DNA from: Planctomycetota bacterium
Lineage (GTDB): Bacteria; Planctomycetota; MHYJ01; JACPRB01
Assembly: GCA_016209705.1 (NCBI GenBank)
Contig: JACQVR010000116.1
Coordinates: forward strand, 16,994-80,993
Direction: 5' to 3'
Length of the DNA: 64,000 bases
Part shown: piece after piece, positions 31,982-40,710 of the stretch
How the letters are laid out: every line of letters begins with the position of its first letter
How positions within the stretch are numbered: the stretch's first letter is position 1
Notes under the pieces: generated by a model
What the model was told of the DNA's origin: nothing
Database searches by the model: none
The model's input: only the letters and a program-made list of their open reading frames with translations
Made by a program: the position numbers and the translations under genes

Positions 31982-33379
31982 TCACGGCCGTCGCGCCAGT
32001 ACGAACACCGCTCGGCCCTTGGGGCCCGCAAACTCCGCCGCGAGCCGAAAGGCTCCAAGGTCGGCCGCTTTCCAATCCCAAGCACGCTGCCGCGCGTCGG
32101 CATCGGAGAACACCCAATAGTCCGCGTCCGGCGGTTGCGGATGAAAATCGATGAGCCGTCCTTCGGCGTAATACGCGACTTTGTCCACTGTCGAAGCGAT
32201 GACCGCTCCCTTCGTTCCGTGATCCCGCCGGATCCACTGCCCGGCTTCGCGATAGCCGATTTGATCGAACCTGCGAGCCAGGACCGCATCGCGAGTTCCT
32301 CCCACGACGACCAGAAGCGCCGCCAGACGGACCGCCCACGTTCGGACCGCTCCCGGCGCGTCTCGCTTCTCGAAAAGCCACATTCCGAACGGCCCCAGCC
32401 ACAACAAGGCCAGCGCGACCGGCGGGTGCAGATACCGCTCGCTGATCTGGTGCGCGGTCCAGTAATTCGTCCACCATACGCATCCCCCATAGACGGCGAT
32501 CCATGCGGTCAGCCATCCCTTGCCCGTGACGAGGTCATGCCATTTCCGAAATAAAAGAATGGCCGCGACCCATACCACGAGATACGCGGGACCCATTGCT
32601 CGCAGGATCTCCTTGCCCAGATACCACGCGCTCGACGCCAGCGGACCATGCTCGGCTCTCCGCTTCCCCCACACGCCGCGCGCTTCCTCTTCTTCCGATC
32701 CGCTCCCCGTCGCCAGTTCCACGATCCGCTTCGGAGAATACCGAAACCGGCCGGACTCCAGGCTCAGATGCGCCACATAGGGACCCATGATCGCGAGCGC
32801 CAACATTGCCGCACCCAGCGCGGGTCGCCAAGCCCTCCCCCGCCATATCCCCCACCCCAGCGTGACGGCGGTCAGCGCGGCCACGATCAGCCCTTCGCTC
32901 TTCGCCAGCAGTCCCAGCGCCGCCGCGGCCGCCGCCAACCACAGTCCGCGGCCGGACAGGACGTATCGAATCGAACCGCAAGCCGCGCAGGCCGCGAGGA
33001 GCATGAAAAGCCCGTCGGCAAAGATATCCGACTGGACGTCGATGAAGGAGGGATGAAGCTCGTAGATGGCCGCCGCGATGAGCGCCGCTCGCTCGCTCGA
33101 TAAATCCCGGATGAGAGCCCACAACGGCCATCCCGCCAGCGCGCCGGCGGCGGCGGAGATGAGCCATCCCGCCGTCTCGGAACCGCCCCCGAGCGCCATG
33201 AGCGCCGGATAGAGCGGATGAAATCCCTCCGCGGTGGCCGCATGGACGTCGCCCGAAACGAATCCTTGAGCGATCCGCAGGAACGTGGGGGCGTCGGTAT
33301 TGACGACGGCGGAGCGGAGCGCCAGCACGATGCGCGCCGCGAAGCCGGCCACGATCAGGACGATCAGAGGCCGCTTCAA
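31982..33379 (-). CDS. GT39-like integral membrane glycosyltransferase
   Basis: This 465-residue membrane protein has about ten segments. The first loop has an acidic residue (NTDAPTFLRIAQGF) and the HPLYPALMAL motif, as in ArnT/PMT-type enzymes that take sugar from a polyprenyl-phosphate donor on the periplasmic side. The C-terminal third (from about 380) is soluble, with AGQWIRRDHGTKGAVIAS. I choose the TTG at 33379, which overlaps the TGA of the preceding gene (TTGA) and follows GGGAGAGGGG. An upstream GTG/ATG would lie inside that gene. An O-antigen polymerase-like role cannot be excluded. Confidence 0.72.
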   Translation of the reverse strand: MKRPLIVLIVAGFAARIVLALRSAVVNTDAPTFLRIAQGFVSGDVHAATAEGFHPLYPALMALGGGSETAGWLISAAAGALAGWPLWALIRDLSSERAALIAAAIYELHPSFIDVQSDIFADGLFMLLAACAACGSIRYVLSGRGLWLAAAAAALGLLAKSEGLIVAALTAVTLGWGIWRGRAWRPALGAAMLALAIMGPYVAHLSLESGRFRYSPKRIVELATGSGSEEEEARGVWGKRRAEHGPLASSAWYLGKEILRAMGPAYLVVWVAAILLFRKWHDLVTGKGWLTAWIAVYGGCVWWTNYWTAHQISERYLHPPVALALLWLGPFGMWLFEKRDAPGAVRTWAVRLAALLVVVGGTRDAVLARRFDQIGYREAGQWIRRDHGTKGAVIASTVDKVAYYAEGRLIDFHPQPPDADYWVFSDADARQRAWDWKAADLGAFRLAAEFAGPKGRAVFVLARRP

Positions 33380-34815
33380 TACGCCCCTCTCCCGCGCAGG
33401 ACGGCGGGCAATGTCTTCAGCAGAATCACGACGTCCAGCCAAATCGACCAGCGATCGATGTATTCCAAATCCAATCGCATCCATTCGTCGAATCGGATCT
33501 CATTGCGCCCGCTGATCTGCCAGAGGCACGTGATTCCGGGCCGCATGTTCATGCGCCGGCGGTGCCAGGGTTGGAACTTCTCCACTTCATAATCCGGCAG
33601 CGGTCGAGGACCCACCAAGCTCATGTCCCCCTTGAACACGTTCCAGAGCTGAGGCAGCTCATCCAAGCTCGTCCGCCGCAGGAACCGCCCCACCGTCGTG
33701 ACGCGCGGATCGTCCTTGATCTTGAACGCCGGACCGTCGAGCTCGTTTCGCGATTCCAGGCCCGCTCGTTTCAAAGGGGCGTCGCGCTCCATGGTGCGGA
33801 ACTTGTACAGTGTGAAGCGCCGGCCGTTCATCCCCGCGCGCTGCTGGCGAAAAATCGCCCCCCCCGGCGACTCCAACGCCACCAGCAGGCCCAGCAGGAG
33901 CAGGGCCGGAGACAGCGCCACGAGGAGCGCTGCGGCGCCCACGACGTCGATCACGCGCTTGAGGGCGAGCTGCGCCTCCCCGGGCGGCACCGAAGAAAAC
34001 GTGACGAACGACCGATCCAGGAAATGTCCGGCACGCACGCGCGAGCTGAGCTCTTCGAACCACGGCATGCTCCAATGGACGATGACGCCCATCGCGTCGC
34101 ACTCGCGGAGCACGCGCTCGACCACGGGCACGTCCCACGCTCGCGGGACGAAGAAAACCTCGTCCACGACCTCGCGCCGCGCGATGTCCGGAATCTCCGA
34201 AATCGTTCCCAGGATCCGCCACGCCCCCGCCGTTCGCCCCACCTCGGCGGGATCCTCGGCGGCAAAGCCGCGGACCTGGTAGACGGCCCCGGAGGTGCGC
34301 TCCAGGTCGCGCGCCAGTCGAATCGCGTCCGGATGCGTCCCGGCGATCACGACGAAATGCCGATCGTATCCCTTGAGCGTGTAATAGGCCAACACGCTCC
34401 GCGTGCCGACGCGCAACGGGAACACGAGCGCGAAATGGCTCGCTCCAACGAGGAGGACCAGAGACCGATTGACCTCCTCGCCCATCTTCGCCAGCGCGAT
34501 GACGGCAAAAATCGCGAACACCGCCATCGCCTCCCCCGCCAGAACTTGCAGGGCGTGCGCGACCGGACCGCGCTGGCGGAACGAGCGGTAGGCGTCCGTC
34601 GACCACGCGAACGCGCCCCACAGCGCCAAGAATACCGGAAGGATCCACAGGTACTGCGAGACCGGGCCGATCTGCTGATCGAACGCGCGTTCGAACCAGG
34701 ACGCCAGAGGTCCCGATCGGATCCAGTATGCGAGAAAGAACGCCAGAGTCCCGATCCCGAGTTCGACGGCGAAATACGCCTGGACTCGGCGTTCGTGACG
34801 GACACGCGCCAGCAT
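33376..34815 (-). CDS. Polyprenyl glycosylphosphotransferase (WcaJ/WbaP type initiating enzyme)
   Basis: This 479-residue membrane enzyme transfers a sugar-1-phosphate to undecaprenyl phosphate, starting repeat-unit synthesis. It has four N-terminal segments (about 12-125), a CoA-binding-like Rossmann domain (about 145-260) and a C-terminal bacterial sugar transferase domain from about 275: KRVIDVVGAAALLV, FRQQRAGMNGRRFTLYKFRTM, RRTSLDELPQLWNVFKGDMS, LVGPRPLP and PGITCLWQISGR. All catalytic motifs are present. It is the first gene of the pair with the GT39-like gene and overlaps it by 4 bases. Confidence 0.92.
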   Translation of the reverse strand: MLARVRHERRVQAYFAVELGIGTLAFFLAYWIRSGPLASWFERAFDQQIGPVSQYLWILPVFLALWGAFAWSTDAYRSFRQRGPVAHALQVLAGEAMAVFAIFAVIALAKMGEEVNRSLVLLVGASHFALVFPLRVGTRSVLAYYTLKGYDRHFVVIAGTHPDAIRLARDLERTSGAVYQVRGFAAEDPAEVGRTAGAWRILGTISEIPDIARREVVDEVFFVPRAWDVPVVERVLRECDAMGVIVHWSMPWFEELSSRVRAGHFLDRSFVTFSSVPPGEAQLALKRVIDVVGAAALLVALSPALLLLGLLVALESPGGAIFRQQRAGMNGRRFTLYKFRTMERDAPLKRAGLESRNELDGPAFKIKDDPRVTTVGRFLRRTSLDELPQLWNVFKGDMSLVGPRPLPDYEVEKFQPWHRRRMNMRPGITCLWQISGRNEIRFDEWMRLDLEYIDRWSIWLDVVILLKTLPAVLRGRGAY

Positions 34816-34890
34816 AGGGGTCCCCGTCGCCCGGCGGCCTCAGTACCGCGCCGCAGAAGTATCGTACCAGTCTGCTCGCGGCGCGGAGTC

Positions 34891-35019
34891 CCACGTCCGA
34901 AGTCCAAAGTCCAGAGTCGGGCCCCCCCGTCCTCACCTCTGGACTGGGGAATCTGGACTATGCCGCATGCCAACCGAGACGATACTTGTATGCGGCGGTA
35001 CTCAGGAAGACGAACGCTC
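34891..35019 (+). repeat. GGACTT/AAGTCC palindrome with diverged GC hairpin, second copy
   Basis: GTCCGAAGTCCAAAGTCCAG (about 34899) opposes CTCTGGACTGGGGAATCTGGA (about 34936-34956). GCCGCAT (34962-34968) and ATGCGGC (34990-34996) are the inverted repeats corresponding to the hairpin at 6151-6178, and GGCGGTACTCAGGAAGACGA then ACGCTCC matches its tail. It lies in the 313-bp gap 34816-35128, whose remainder (35020-35105) shows no recognisable feature apart from GGGATATTCAAGGGAACGTC next to the following start. Confidence 0.6.
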
Positions 35020-35128
35020 CGTATCATTATCGGCAGTTTCGGCGGAGGTTCAATGCTTGATCCCCCGGCGCGAACATGGGAAGTTCCGCCGTCCCGCAAG
35101 CGATGAGCGGGATATTCAAGGGAACGTC

Positions 35129-35911
35129 ATGGAACGCAGCCCCGATCTTCCCAAGATCGACCTGTTCGGCATCCGCATCACCCGCGCCACCGGCGAAGAA
35201 ATCGTCCAGGCGTCCCGGGACGCCGTCCGGACGGGTCGCCGGGCGGAAACGCTGCTGGCGGTCAACGCGCATACCTACGTGGAGGCGCGCCGGAATACTC
35301 TCATGGGCCGCGTCCTGAACGAAGCCTTCATCGCCTGGCCCGACGGGGTCGCGGTGGCATGGGCCGCCCGCCTCAGCGGGCGCCCCACCGGACCGCGGAT
35401 CCACGGCCATGACCTGATGCTTCGCTTTCTGCGGGAGCCCTTCTCGCATTATTTCTATGGATCCACGCCCGAGGTCCTCGCCGACATGCGCCGCCGGCTC
35501 GACGGGGTGCGCATCGCGGGCATGCAGTCGCCGCCGCTCACGAAGCGGGCCGAACGGTGCGACGTCTCCGCGATCAACAACTCGGGCGCGGACATCCTGT
35601 GGGTGGCGCTGGGCGCGCCCAAACAGGAGCTGTGGGCGCATCTGAACCGAGACCGGATCCGCGTGCCGTTGATCGTCTGCATCGGAGCGGCGTTCGAGCT
35701 GCTGGCCGGCCGTTTCAGCCGCGCGCCACGCCTCCTCCAGCGCGCGGGCCTGGAATGGGCGTGGAGGCTCTCGCAGGATCCGGCCCGCCTCTGGCGCCGG
35801 TATGTTTCCACCAACGGCGCGTTCGCCGCGCACGTGCTGGGCGGCCTCCTCGCCCACACCTTTTCCCGTCCGGGCCCTGCATCACATATGCATATGGGGA
35901 AATTTATGTAA
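35129..35911 (+). CDS. WecG/TagA/CpsF family glycosyltransferase (GT26)
   Basis: This 260-residue GT26 enzyme usually adds the second sugar to a lipid-linked intermediate at the inner membrane. LLAVNAHTYVEARRN (about 42-56), WPDGVAVAWAARLSGRP (about 70-86), IHGHDLMLRFL (about 91-101), GSTPEVLADM and LWVALGAPKQELW (about 154-166) are family motifs; the conserved Asp is in WPDG. ATG 35129 follows AAGGGAACGTC, a stretch resembling the inner part of the dispersed repeat (GATATTCAAGGG). It fits directly after the initiating transferase at 33376-34815. Confidence 0.88.
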   Translation: MERSPDLPKIDLFGIRITRATGEEIVQASRDAVRTGRRAETLLAVNAHTYVEARRNTLMGRVLNEAFIAWPDGVAVAWAARLSGRPTGPRIHGHDLMLRFLREPFSHYFYGSTPEVLADMRRRLDGVRIAGMQSPPLTKRAERCDVSAINNSGADILWVALGAPKQELWAHLNRDRIRVPLIVCIGAAFELLAGRFSRAPRLLQRAGLEWAWRLSQDPARLWRRYVSTNGAFAAHVLGGLLAHTFSRPGPASHMHMGKFM

Positions 35912-35928
35912 TCCGCCTTCCATCCGCC

Positions 35929-36887
35929 TTGAACCCGTGGTATTCTTCTGGAAGAGGAGTTCAAAAGGCTTCGGCACCTCCGCACGCCCACGACGTCGCC
36001 GGCGCCACGAACGCGGAAGCATCCGTCCCCTCGGCGTCCAACCTGCTGGCCACGCTCCTCAATTTCAGCCACGACGGGATCCTCGCGTTCAACCGGGAAT
36101 TCCGGTACACGGCCTGGAATCACGCGATGGAGCGGATCTCGGGACTTTCGCGCGAAGCCGTTCTCGGCAAGCGCGTCTTTGAAATTTTTCCGGTGTTGAG
36201 GGAGATTCCTCCGGACCGCGCGATGGCCGAACTGTCCGAGGGGCGGTCCCTCGTGTCGCGCAACTGCCCGTATCACGTCCGCCAAAGCGGCCGGAAGGGA
36301 TTTTTCGACGCCACCGTGCACCCGCTCGAGGATGATCACGGTGTCGTGACCGGCGGCATGGCCATCATTCGTGACACCACGAGCGCGTGCGCGCGCAGGA
36401 TCTTCAACGCGAAAGCGAGTCCAGATTCCGGATCATGGCGGACTGCGCTCCGGTATTGATCTGGATGGCGGGCGCGGACGCTCGCTGCGATTTCTTCAAC
36501 CGCGGATGGCTGGAGTTCACCGGCCGAACGCTGGAACAGGAACTCGGCTACGGCTGGGCGGAAGGCATCCATCCCGAGGATTTCCAGCGCTGCGTGGACG
36601 GCTATCTGGAGGCGTTCCATGCCCGCCGTCCTTTCAGGCTGGAATACCGCCTCCGCCGACACGACGGCGAATATCGCTGGATCTTGGATCAGGACGCTCC
36701 CCGAACCACACCGGGAGGCGCCTTCGCGCCGGTCTTCGACGGCTTGCCTCCCGCGAACGGAGAGCCGTCCTTCGACCTTGCCGTCGGCCGGATGTGCGCC
36801 CAGCTCAAGGATCTGTACGTGGCGGCCGGCGTGGAGTGCGCGGTCGAGCCCGCCGCGATCCGCCAGGTCACGCCCCCAAACACGTAG
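35929..36887 (+). pseudogene. PAS-domain protein interrupted by a frameshift
   Basis: Two PAS domains lie in different frames. The first (about 36045-36375) reads LLNFSHDGILAFNREFRYTAWNHAM..SGLSREAVLGKRVFEIFP and ends GGMAIIRDTT. The natural continuation ERVRAQDLQRESESRFR and the second PAS (CAPVLIWMAGADARCDFFNRGWLEFTGRT..EGIHPEDF..RHDGEYRWI) are in another frame. Loss of one base near 36381 explains the break. No kinase or output domain follows before the stop at 36887. The start is unclear: TTG 35929 is the first in-frame candidate. It could also be a sequencing or assembly error. Confidence 0.65.
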
Positions 36888-36896
36888 TAGAGGATC

Positions 36897-36985
36897 CGCT
36901 TTCACCGCCGAGGCACGAAGACACCAGGAAAAAAGGCTGCTCCGGATGCTTCGTTGAGCTTTCTTGGCGGTTCGGCGCTTTGGCG
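36897..36985. repeat. ACCGCCGAGGCAC and GGCGGTTCGG words
   Basis: TCACCGCCGAGGCACGAAGA at the left and CTTGGCGGTTCGGCGCTTTG then GGCGGTTCAAA at the right match word types seen at 5917-5943, 57895-57915 and 635-710. It separates the broken PAS gene from asnB. Confidence 0.4.
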
Positions 36986-36987
36986 GT

Positions 36988-38838
36988 TCAAATCCGACTC
37001 TCAAGACCGCACGGACTGTCCGCCGACGGCAACGAATCGACCCATCGCGCCCAGGCTTCGAAAACGATGAACGCCCACAGCGCGCGCCCGTGGTCGGCAC
37101 CGCCGTCATGTTGGCGCACCAACCGTTCCACTTCACGCGCGTCGAAGATGCCGCGCGCGCGAGCCGTCCGGTCCAGCAGGTGATCGTCGCGCACGCTTCG
37201 GAGCGGTCCGCGCAGCCATGCGTCCAAGGGGATGCCGAACCCTTGCTTGGAACGGCGCAGGGTCTCCGGCGGCAGGAGATCTTGAAAGGCCTGGCGCAGG
37301 ATGGCCTTCCCGACCCGCCCGCGGATCTTCAGTTCGCTCGGAATTCGCCGCGACACGTTCACCACGGCGGGATCCACGAACGGACAGCGCACCTCCACCC
37401 CGTGGGCCATGGACGCGATGTCCGTTTTCACCAGCAGGTCGTCGGGCAGATAGCGCTCCATATCGTCGCGCGCGGCGGCCTCCACGGGGTCGTCCGACTC
37501 AAATTCCGCGACCAGGCCATCCACCCCAAAACCCAGTCGCGCCCGGGTCTCCGCGTCCACCGGCGCCAGGAGCTCCGCATACAGCGCTCCCAAGGGTTCA
37601 TCCATCCGCTCCAGCGCCGCCCGGGCCCGCTTCCGATACGCGCGTTCGATCGGCGCCCACCGGGCGGCCCATTGAACCGGGCGGGGCAGCTTCTTCAATC
37701 GCGACAGCAGGCGAACCGCGCGGTACCGCCGATATCCGCCGAAGCACTCGTCGCCTCCGTCTCCCGACAGGGCGACTTTGACGTGTGCGGACGCCAAGCG
37801 CGCCAGCTCGAACGTCGGCAGCGCGGAAGCATCCGCGAACGGCTCGCCGTAGTGACGGGCGATCTTAGGCAGGAGTCGGGACACGTCCGGAGAAACGACG
37901 AATTCCAGATGCCGCGTTCCGAAATGCCGCGCAACCCGGCGCGCCGGCTCCGCTTCGTTGAACGCGGAGTCCTCGAACCCGATCGTGAACGTCCGCACCG
38001 GTTCGCGTCCGGCACGGGCCATCACTCCGACCACGATGCTGGAGTCGATTCCTCCGGAAAGAAACGCGCCCAGCGGGACATCCGACTCCAGGCGGGCTTC
38101 CACGGCCTCGGTCACGACCGTTCTGACGCGGTCTGCCGCCTCCGCCCGGCTCATCGGTTCTGGGGAAGGCGCCGGAGAACGAAAATCCCGCAGTTCCAGA
38201 TGATCCCTCTTCCAGCGCGCCCAATGCCCCGGCCGCAGCTTCCGCATCCACTGAAACATGGATCGAGGAGCGGGGACATAGCCGCGCGCCAGATAGAGCC
38301 CGATCGCCTCCACGTCCCGATCCCGGGCGATCCACGGACAGCTCGCCAGCGCCTGGAGCTCCGAGGCGAAGGCGAAGCGGGCGCCGTCGGTCCAGTACGC
38401 GAGCGGCTTCTTGCCCATCCGATCGCGCGCGAGGAAGAGGGACCGGTCGCGGGCATCCCAGATCGCCAGCGCGAACATTCCTTTCAGTCGTTCCACGGAC
38501 GCGGGGCCTTCATCCTCGTACAGATGCAGCGCGCTCTCCGCGTCGCCGCGGGAGCGAAAGCGATGACCTCTGGCCTCCAGCGTCCGTCTGAGATCCCGGT
38601 GGTTGTAGATCTCGCCGTTGAGCATCAGATGAAGCGTTCCATCCTCGTTCGGCATCGGTTGGGCTCCTCCTTCCAGGTCGAGGATGGATAGCCGTCGGAA
38701 CCCCAGGGCGGCGTGGGCGTCCGACCAGGAGCGCGCGTCGTCGGGACCTCGATGCGCCAGCGCGACGCTCATCCGCTGAAGCGCCGCGTCGCGCTCGGGT
38801 CCGGGAGGAAAGCCGATCAGGCCGCACAGGCCGCACAT
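36988..38838 (-). CDS. asnB: Asparagine synthase (glutamine-hydrolysing), AsnB type
   Basis: This is a 616-residue class II glutamine amidotransferase plus synthetase. Cys2 (MCGLCGLIGF) is the N-terminal nucleophile, with RRLSILDLEGGAQPM, LNGEIYNH and SRGDAES of the glutaminase site. The ATP PP-loop LSGGIDSS is near residue 260, followed by SGDGGDECFGGY and the C-terminal MAHGVEVRCPFVD. In polysaccharide loci such proteins can amidate sugars or make asparagine; homologues named AsnB/WbpS occur in O-antigen clusters. The location beside the surface-polysaccharide genes makes that plausible, but free asparagine synthesis is equally possible. Confidence 0.9.
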   Translation of the reverse strand: MCGLCGLIGFPPGPERDAALQRMSVALAHRGPDDARSWSDAHAALGFRRLSILDLEGGAQPMPNEDGTLHLMLNGEIYNHRDLRRTLEARGHRFRSRGDAESALHLYEDEGPASVERLKGMFALAIWDARDRSLFLARDRMGKKPLAYWTDGARFAFASELQALASCPWIARDRDVEAIGLYLARGYVPAPRSMFQWMRKLRPGHWARWKRDHLELRDFRSPAPSPEPMSRAEAADRVRTVVTEAVEARLESDVPLGAFLSGGIDSSIVVGVMARAGREPVRTFTIGFEDSAFNEAEPARRVARHFGTRHLEFVVSPDVSRLLPKIARHYGEPFADASALPTFELARLASAHVKVALSGDGGDECFGGYRRYRAVRLLSRLKKLPRPVQWAARWAPIERAYRKRARAALERMDEPLGALYAELLAPVDAETRARLGFGVDGLVAEFESDDPVEAAARDDMERYLPDDLLVKTDIASMAHGVEVRCPFVDPAVVNVSRRIPSELKIRGRVGKAILRQAFQDLLPPETLRRSKQGFGIPLDAWLRGPLRSVRDDHLLDRTARARGIFDAREVERLVRQHDGGADHGRALWAFIVFEAWARWVDSLPSADSPCGLESRI

Positions 38839-38843
38839 ATGAA

Positions 38844-38945
38844 GAAGCTAGGAGCTTGGAGCTGGAAGCTTGGGGCTCGGAGCGGAGGCCGATGGCGAGG
38901 TCCCCGCTCCAGGTTCCAGGCTCCAAGCTCCGAGCTCAAAGCTTG
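38844..38945. repeat. AGCTTGGAGCT/AGCTCCAAGCT stutter palindrome
   Basis: GAAGCTAGGAGCTTGGAGCT and GGAAGCTTGGGGCTCGGAG oppose CTCCAGGTTCCAGGCTCCAA and GCTCCGAGCTCAAAGCTTG. It fills the gap between asnB and the RING-like gene and includes the last codons (CLKL) and stop of the latter. Confidence 0.6.
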
Positions 38946-39817
38946 AGGCACCGCTTTTCGCCGCACGCGAAAATGCAGCAACCCTCGTTGAACCTCCAGC
39001 AATCTTCGTGATGCGGCGTGCGGCATCGCCGACAATACACCCGTCCTTCCGGGGGTACCCGATGGCCGCAGACCCGACATGTCGGGATTTCGTCCGACCG
39101 CGCGGGAGCGTCCTCCACAATCTCGATCCCGTTCGCGCGCTGCCACAGGGTGGCCACCCGATCACAAATCTGATCCGAGAGGCGCGCGAACAGGCTCAGC
39201 TCATGATGGCTGGCCAATATTCCTTTCTTGCGGATCATCAAGCGCGCGGGACTGAGCGATACGTGCACGTGGTCGTTGGCGAGCAGCTTGCGCAGATCCA
39301 CGATGGCCGCGCGGGTCGGAGGGTCCAGGAACTCCCGGACGAACGGTGCGTTCGCCGACGCGACCGCCAAGCGCGCGTCGAATTCCGAATCTCCCGTTTC
39401 CGGTTCGTCCGGATCCGGAGTTCGCCGCGGGAAAATTTCCACGGGAGGCGCTCCCGGATACGGAGCGGCGTACGAGATCTGCGTGAACACGCCGGGACTC
39501 TCCTCGCCCGCCTCGTGTAGGGACAAGACAGCCCGGACCACATGATGCAGGTAGGAGACTCGAGGACCCTGGAACGGTCCTCGATCCAGCACCTGCCCTT
39601 CCCGCTCGGAGGCCAGCCGCGAAAACGCCCGCCACAGAGTGGAATAGTCGCCGCCGGCAAGGCTTCGGCGGAACGAACGCCCGCCGCCGGATCGGCCCGC
39701 GCCCTCCTCGCGGTCTGCGCCACGGGTTGTGTCGTGCAGGATGTCGCCTACGGTCTGCCAGATCCATCCGGCGCCGTAAATCACGAATAGCAATACAAAG
39801 ACGAAGAAAAGCTCCAT
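38936..39817 (-). CDS. Membrane protein with a C-terminal prokaryotic RING-like (treble-clef) domain
   Basis: This 293-residue protein has an N-terminal membrane segment (residues 2-19) and a mostly polar middle that resembles no family I know. The C-terminal domain reads CRVCGHRVPPEGRVYCRRC then RTPHHEDCWRFNEGCCIFAC, i.e. CxxC, CxxC, HHxxC, C, C, matching prokaryotic RING family 1, a binuclear zinc domain. In eukaryotes RING domains recruit E2 enzymes; in bacteria most are uncharacterised. It follows the roadblock/GTPase array on the same strand. The Ubl operon is 17 kb away, so any E3 role is speculative. Confidence 0.7.
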   Translation of the reverse strand: MELFFVFVLLFVIYGAGWIWQTVGDILHDTTRGADREEGAGRSGGGRSFRRSLAGGDYSTLWRAFSRLASEREGQVLDRGPFQGPRVSYLHHVVRAVLSLHEAGEESPGVFTQISYAAPYPGAPPVEIFPRRTPDPDEPETGDSEFDARLAVASANAPFVREFLDPPTRAAIVDLRKLLANDHVHVSLSPARLMIRKKGILASHHELSLFARLSDQICDRVATLWQRANGIEIVEDAPARSDEIPTCRVCGHRVPPEGRVYCRRCRTPHHEDCWRFNEGCCIFACGEKRCLKL

Positions 39818-39873
39818 CCTGTGACATTAGACTACCGTGGAGGGGGAGAAGTTAGAAGTCAGAAGTCACGCTC

Positions 39874-39972
39874 GCGCCCTTCGGGCGCTCGCTTCGGAAA
39901 TGGCGGCTCGGCGACCTTCGGACCGCCTCGCACGCCATTTCCATGCGCGGGCGGGGCTTGGACCCCGCCCGC
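39874..39972. repeat. Three tandem perfect hairpins
   Basis: Within the 313-bp gap 39818-40130, GCGCCC/GGGCGC (39874-39888), GGAAATGGCG/CGCCATTTCC (39896-39905 and 39933-39942) and GCGGGCGGGG/CCCCGCCCGC (39947-39956 and 39963-39972) form three successive stems. 39845-39868 adds AGAAGTTAGAAGTCAGAAGTC words. They separate the roadblock gene from the RING-like gene and could stabilise or end the mRNA. No protein-coding gene is seen. Confidence 0.6.
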
Positions 39973-40130
39973 TTCCAAGCGGAATAACTCCGCCGAAAGC
40001 AACGGGGCTTGTTTACATTTGTCAGGAACCAAGAGCCTGAGGACAGGAATCACAAGCCGAGCAATGCTTGCCGGGAGCGGTGGGATTTCAAACGCTTTTC
40101 GCTCGGCCGCGACGTGTCTCTGTTGGGGAA

Positions 40131-40643
40131 TCAGGAACCGAACACGTCGTCCAGCTTATTCTTGGCCGCCTCTCCGAAGTCCCGAGCGATGGATTCCGCC
40201 TCCGTCTTTCGGGTTGCGATCTCATCGAACAAGGTGGCCAGCTTGCTGGAAACCTGGCCGGCGTAGAGCCGGACCATGCCCAACGTCGTCCGGTCGTCGA
40301 AAATGATCGCCAGGATCGTCCGCTCGCCGACCAGGGAGAGTTGAATGTTGTCCTTTTTCCCCTGGTGAAACATGATGGAGAACTCCTCTTCGCCGAGGAG
40401 CTTGGCCATTTGCTTGGTCGCGGCGAAGGATCCGGCGACGAGGGCGGAAATGGTATCGGTGTCGTAGGTCGAGGCCTCTCCCGTCTTGGTGACGAGGTGG
40501 CCGTCCTTATCGATCAGAAACGTGCACTTCGCGTTTGCGCTCTTGAGGAACTGCTCCAGGACGCGTTCAATTTTTTCGACATCTTCCTTATAAAAAACAA
40601 GGCGGGCCGATCGGAGGCCCTCGTCCTGCTTGCCCATTTCCAA
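40131..40643 (-). CDS. Roadblock/LC7 domain protein (MglB-like)
   Basis: This 170-residue cytoplasmic protein has the roadblock alpha/beta fold: EDVEKIERVLEQFLKSANAKCTFLIDKDGHLVTKTGEAS (about 20-60), DTDTISALVAGSFAATKQMAKLL, and IQLSLVGERTILAIIFDDRTTLGMVRLY. Such proteins regulate small Ras-like GTPases, as MglB acts on MglA. It is longer than the minimal domain, with a C-terminal charged helix (about 135-170). It follows the MglA-type GTPase gene by 67 bases on the same strand, so it is the obvious candidate regulator. ATG 40637 is an alternative start. Confidence 0.85.
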   Translation of the reverse strand: MEMGKQDEGLRSARLVFYKEDVEKIERVLEQFLKSANAKCTFLIDKDGHLVTKTGEASTYDTDTISALVAGSFAATKQMAKLLGEEEFSIMFHQGKKDNIQLSLVGERTILAIIFDDRTTLGMVRLYAGQVSSKLATLFDEIATRKTEAESIARDFGEAAKNKLDDVFGS

Positions 40644-40710
40644 GTTCTCCTGACTTAGTTTACCACTCGCGGATCGTTTTGCAACGCATTTTCCCGTCGC
40701 CGCGCCGCCC

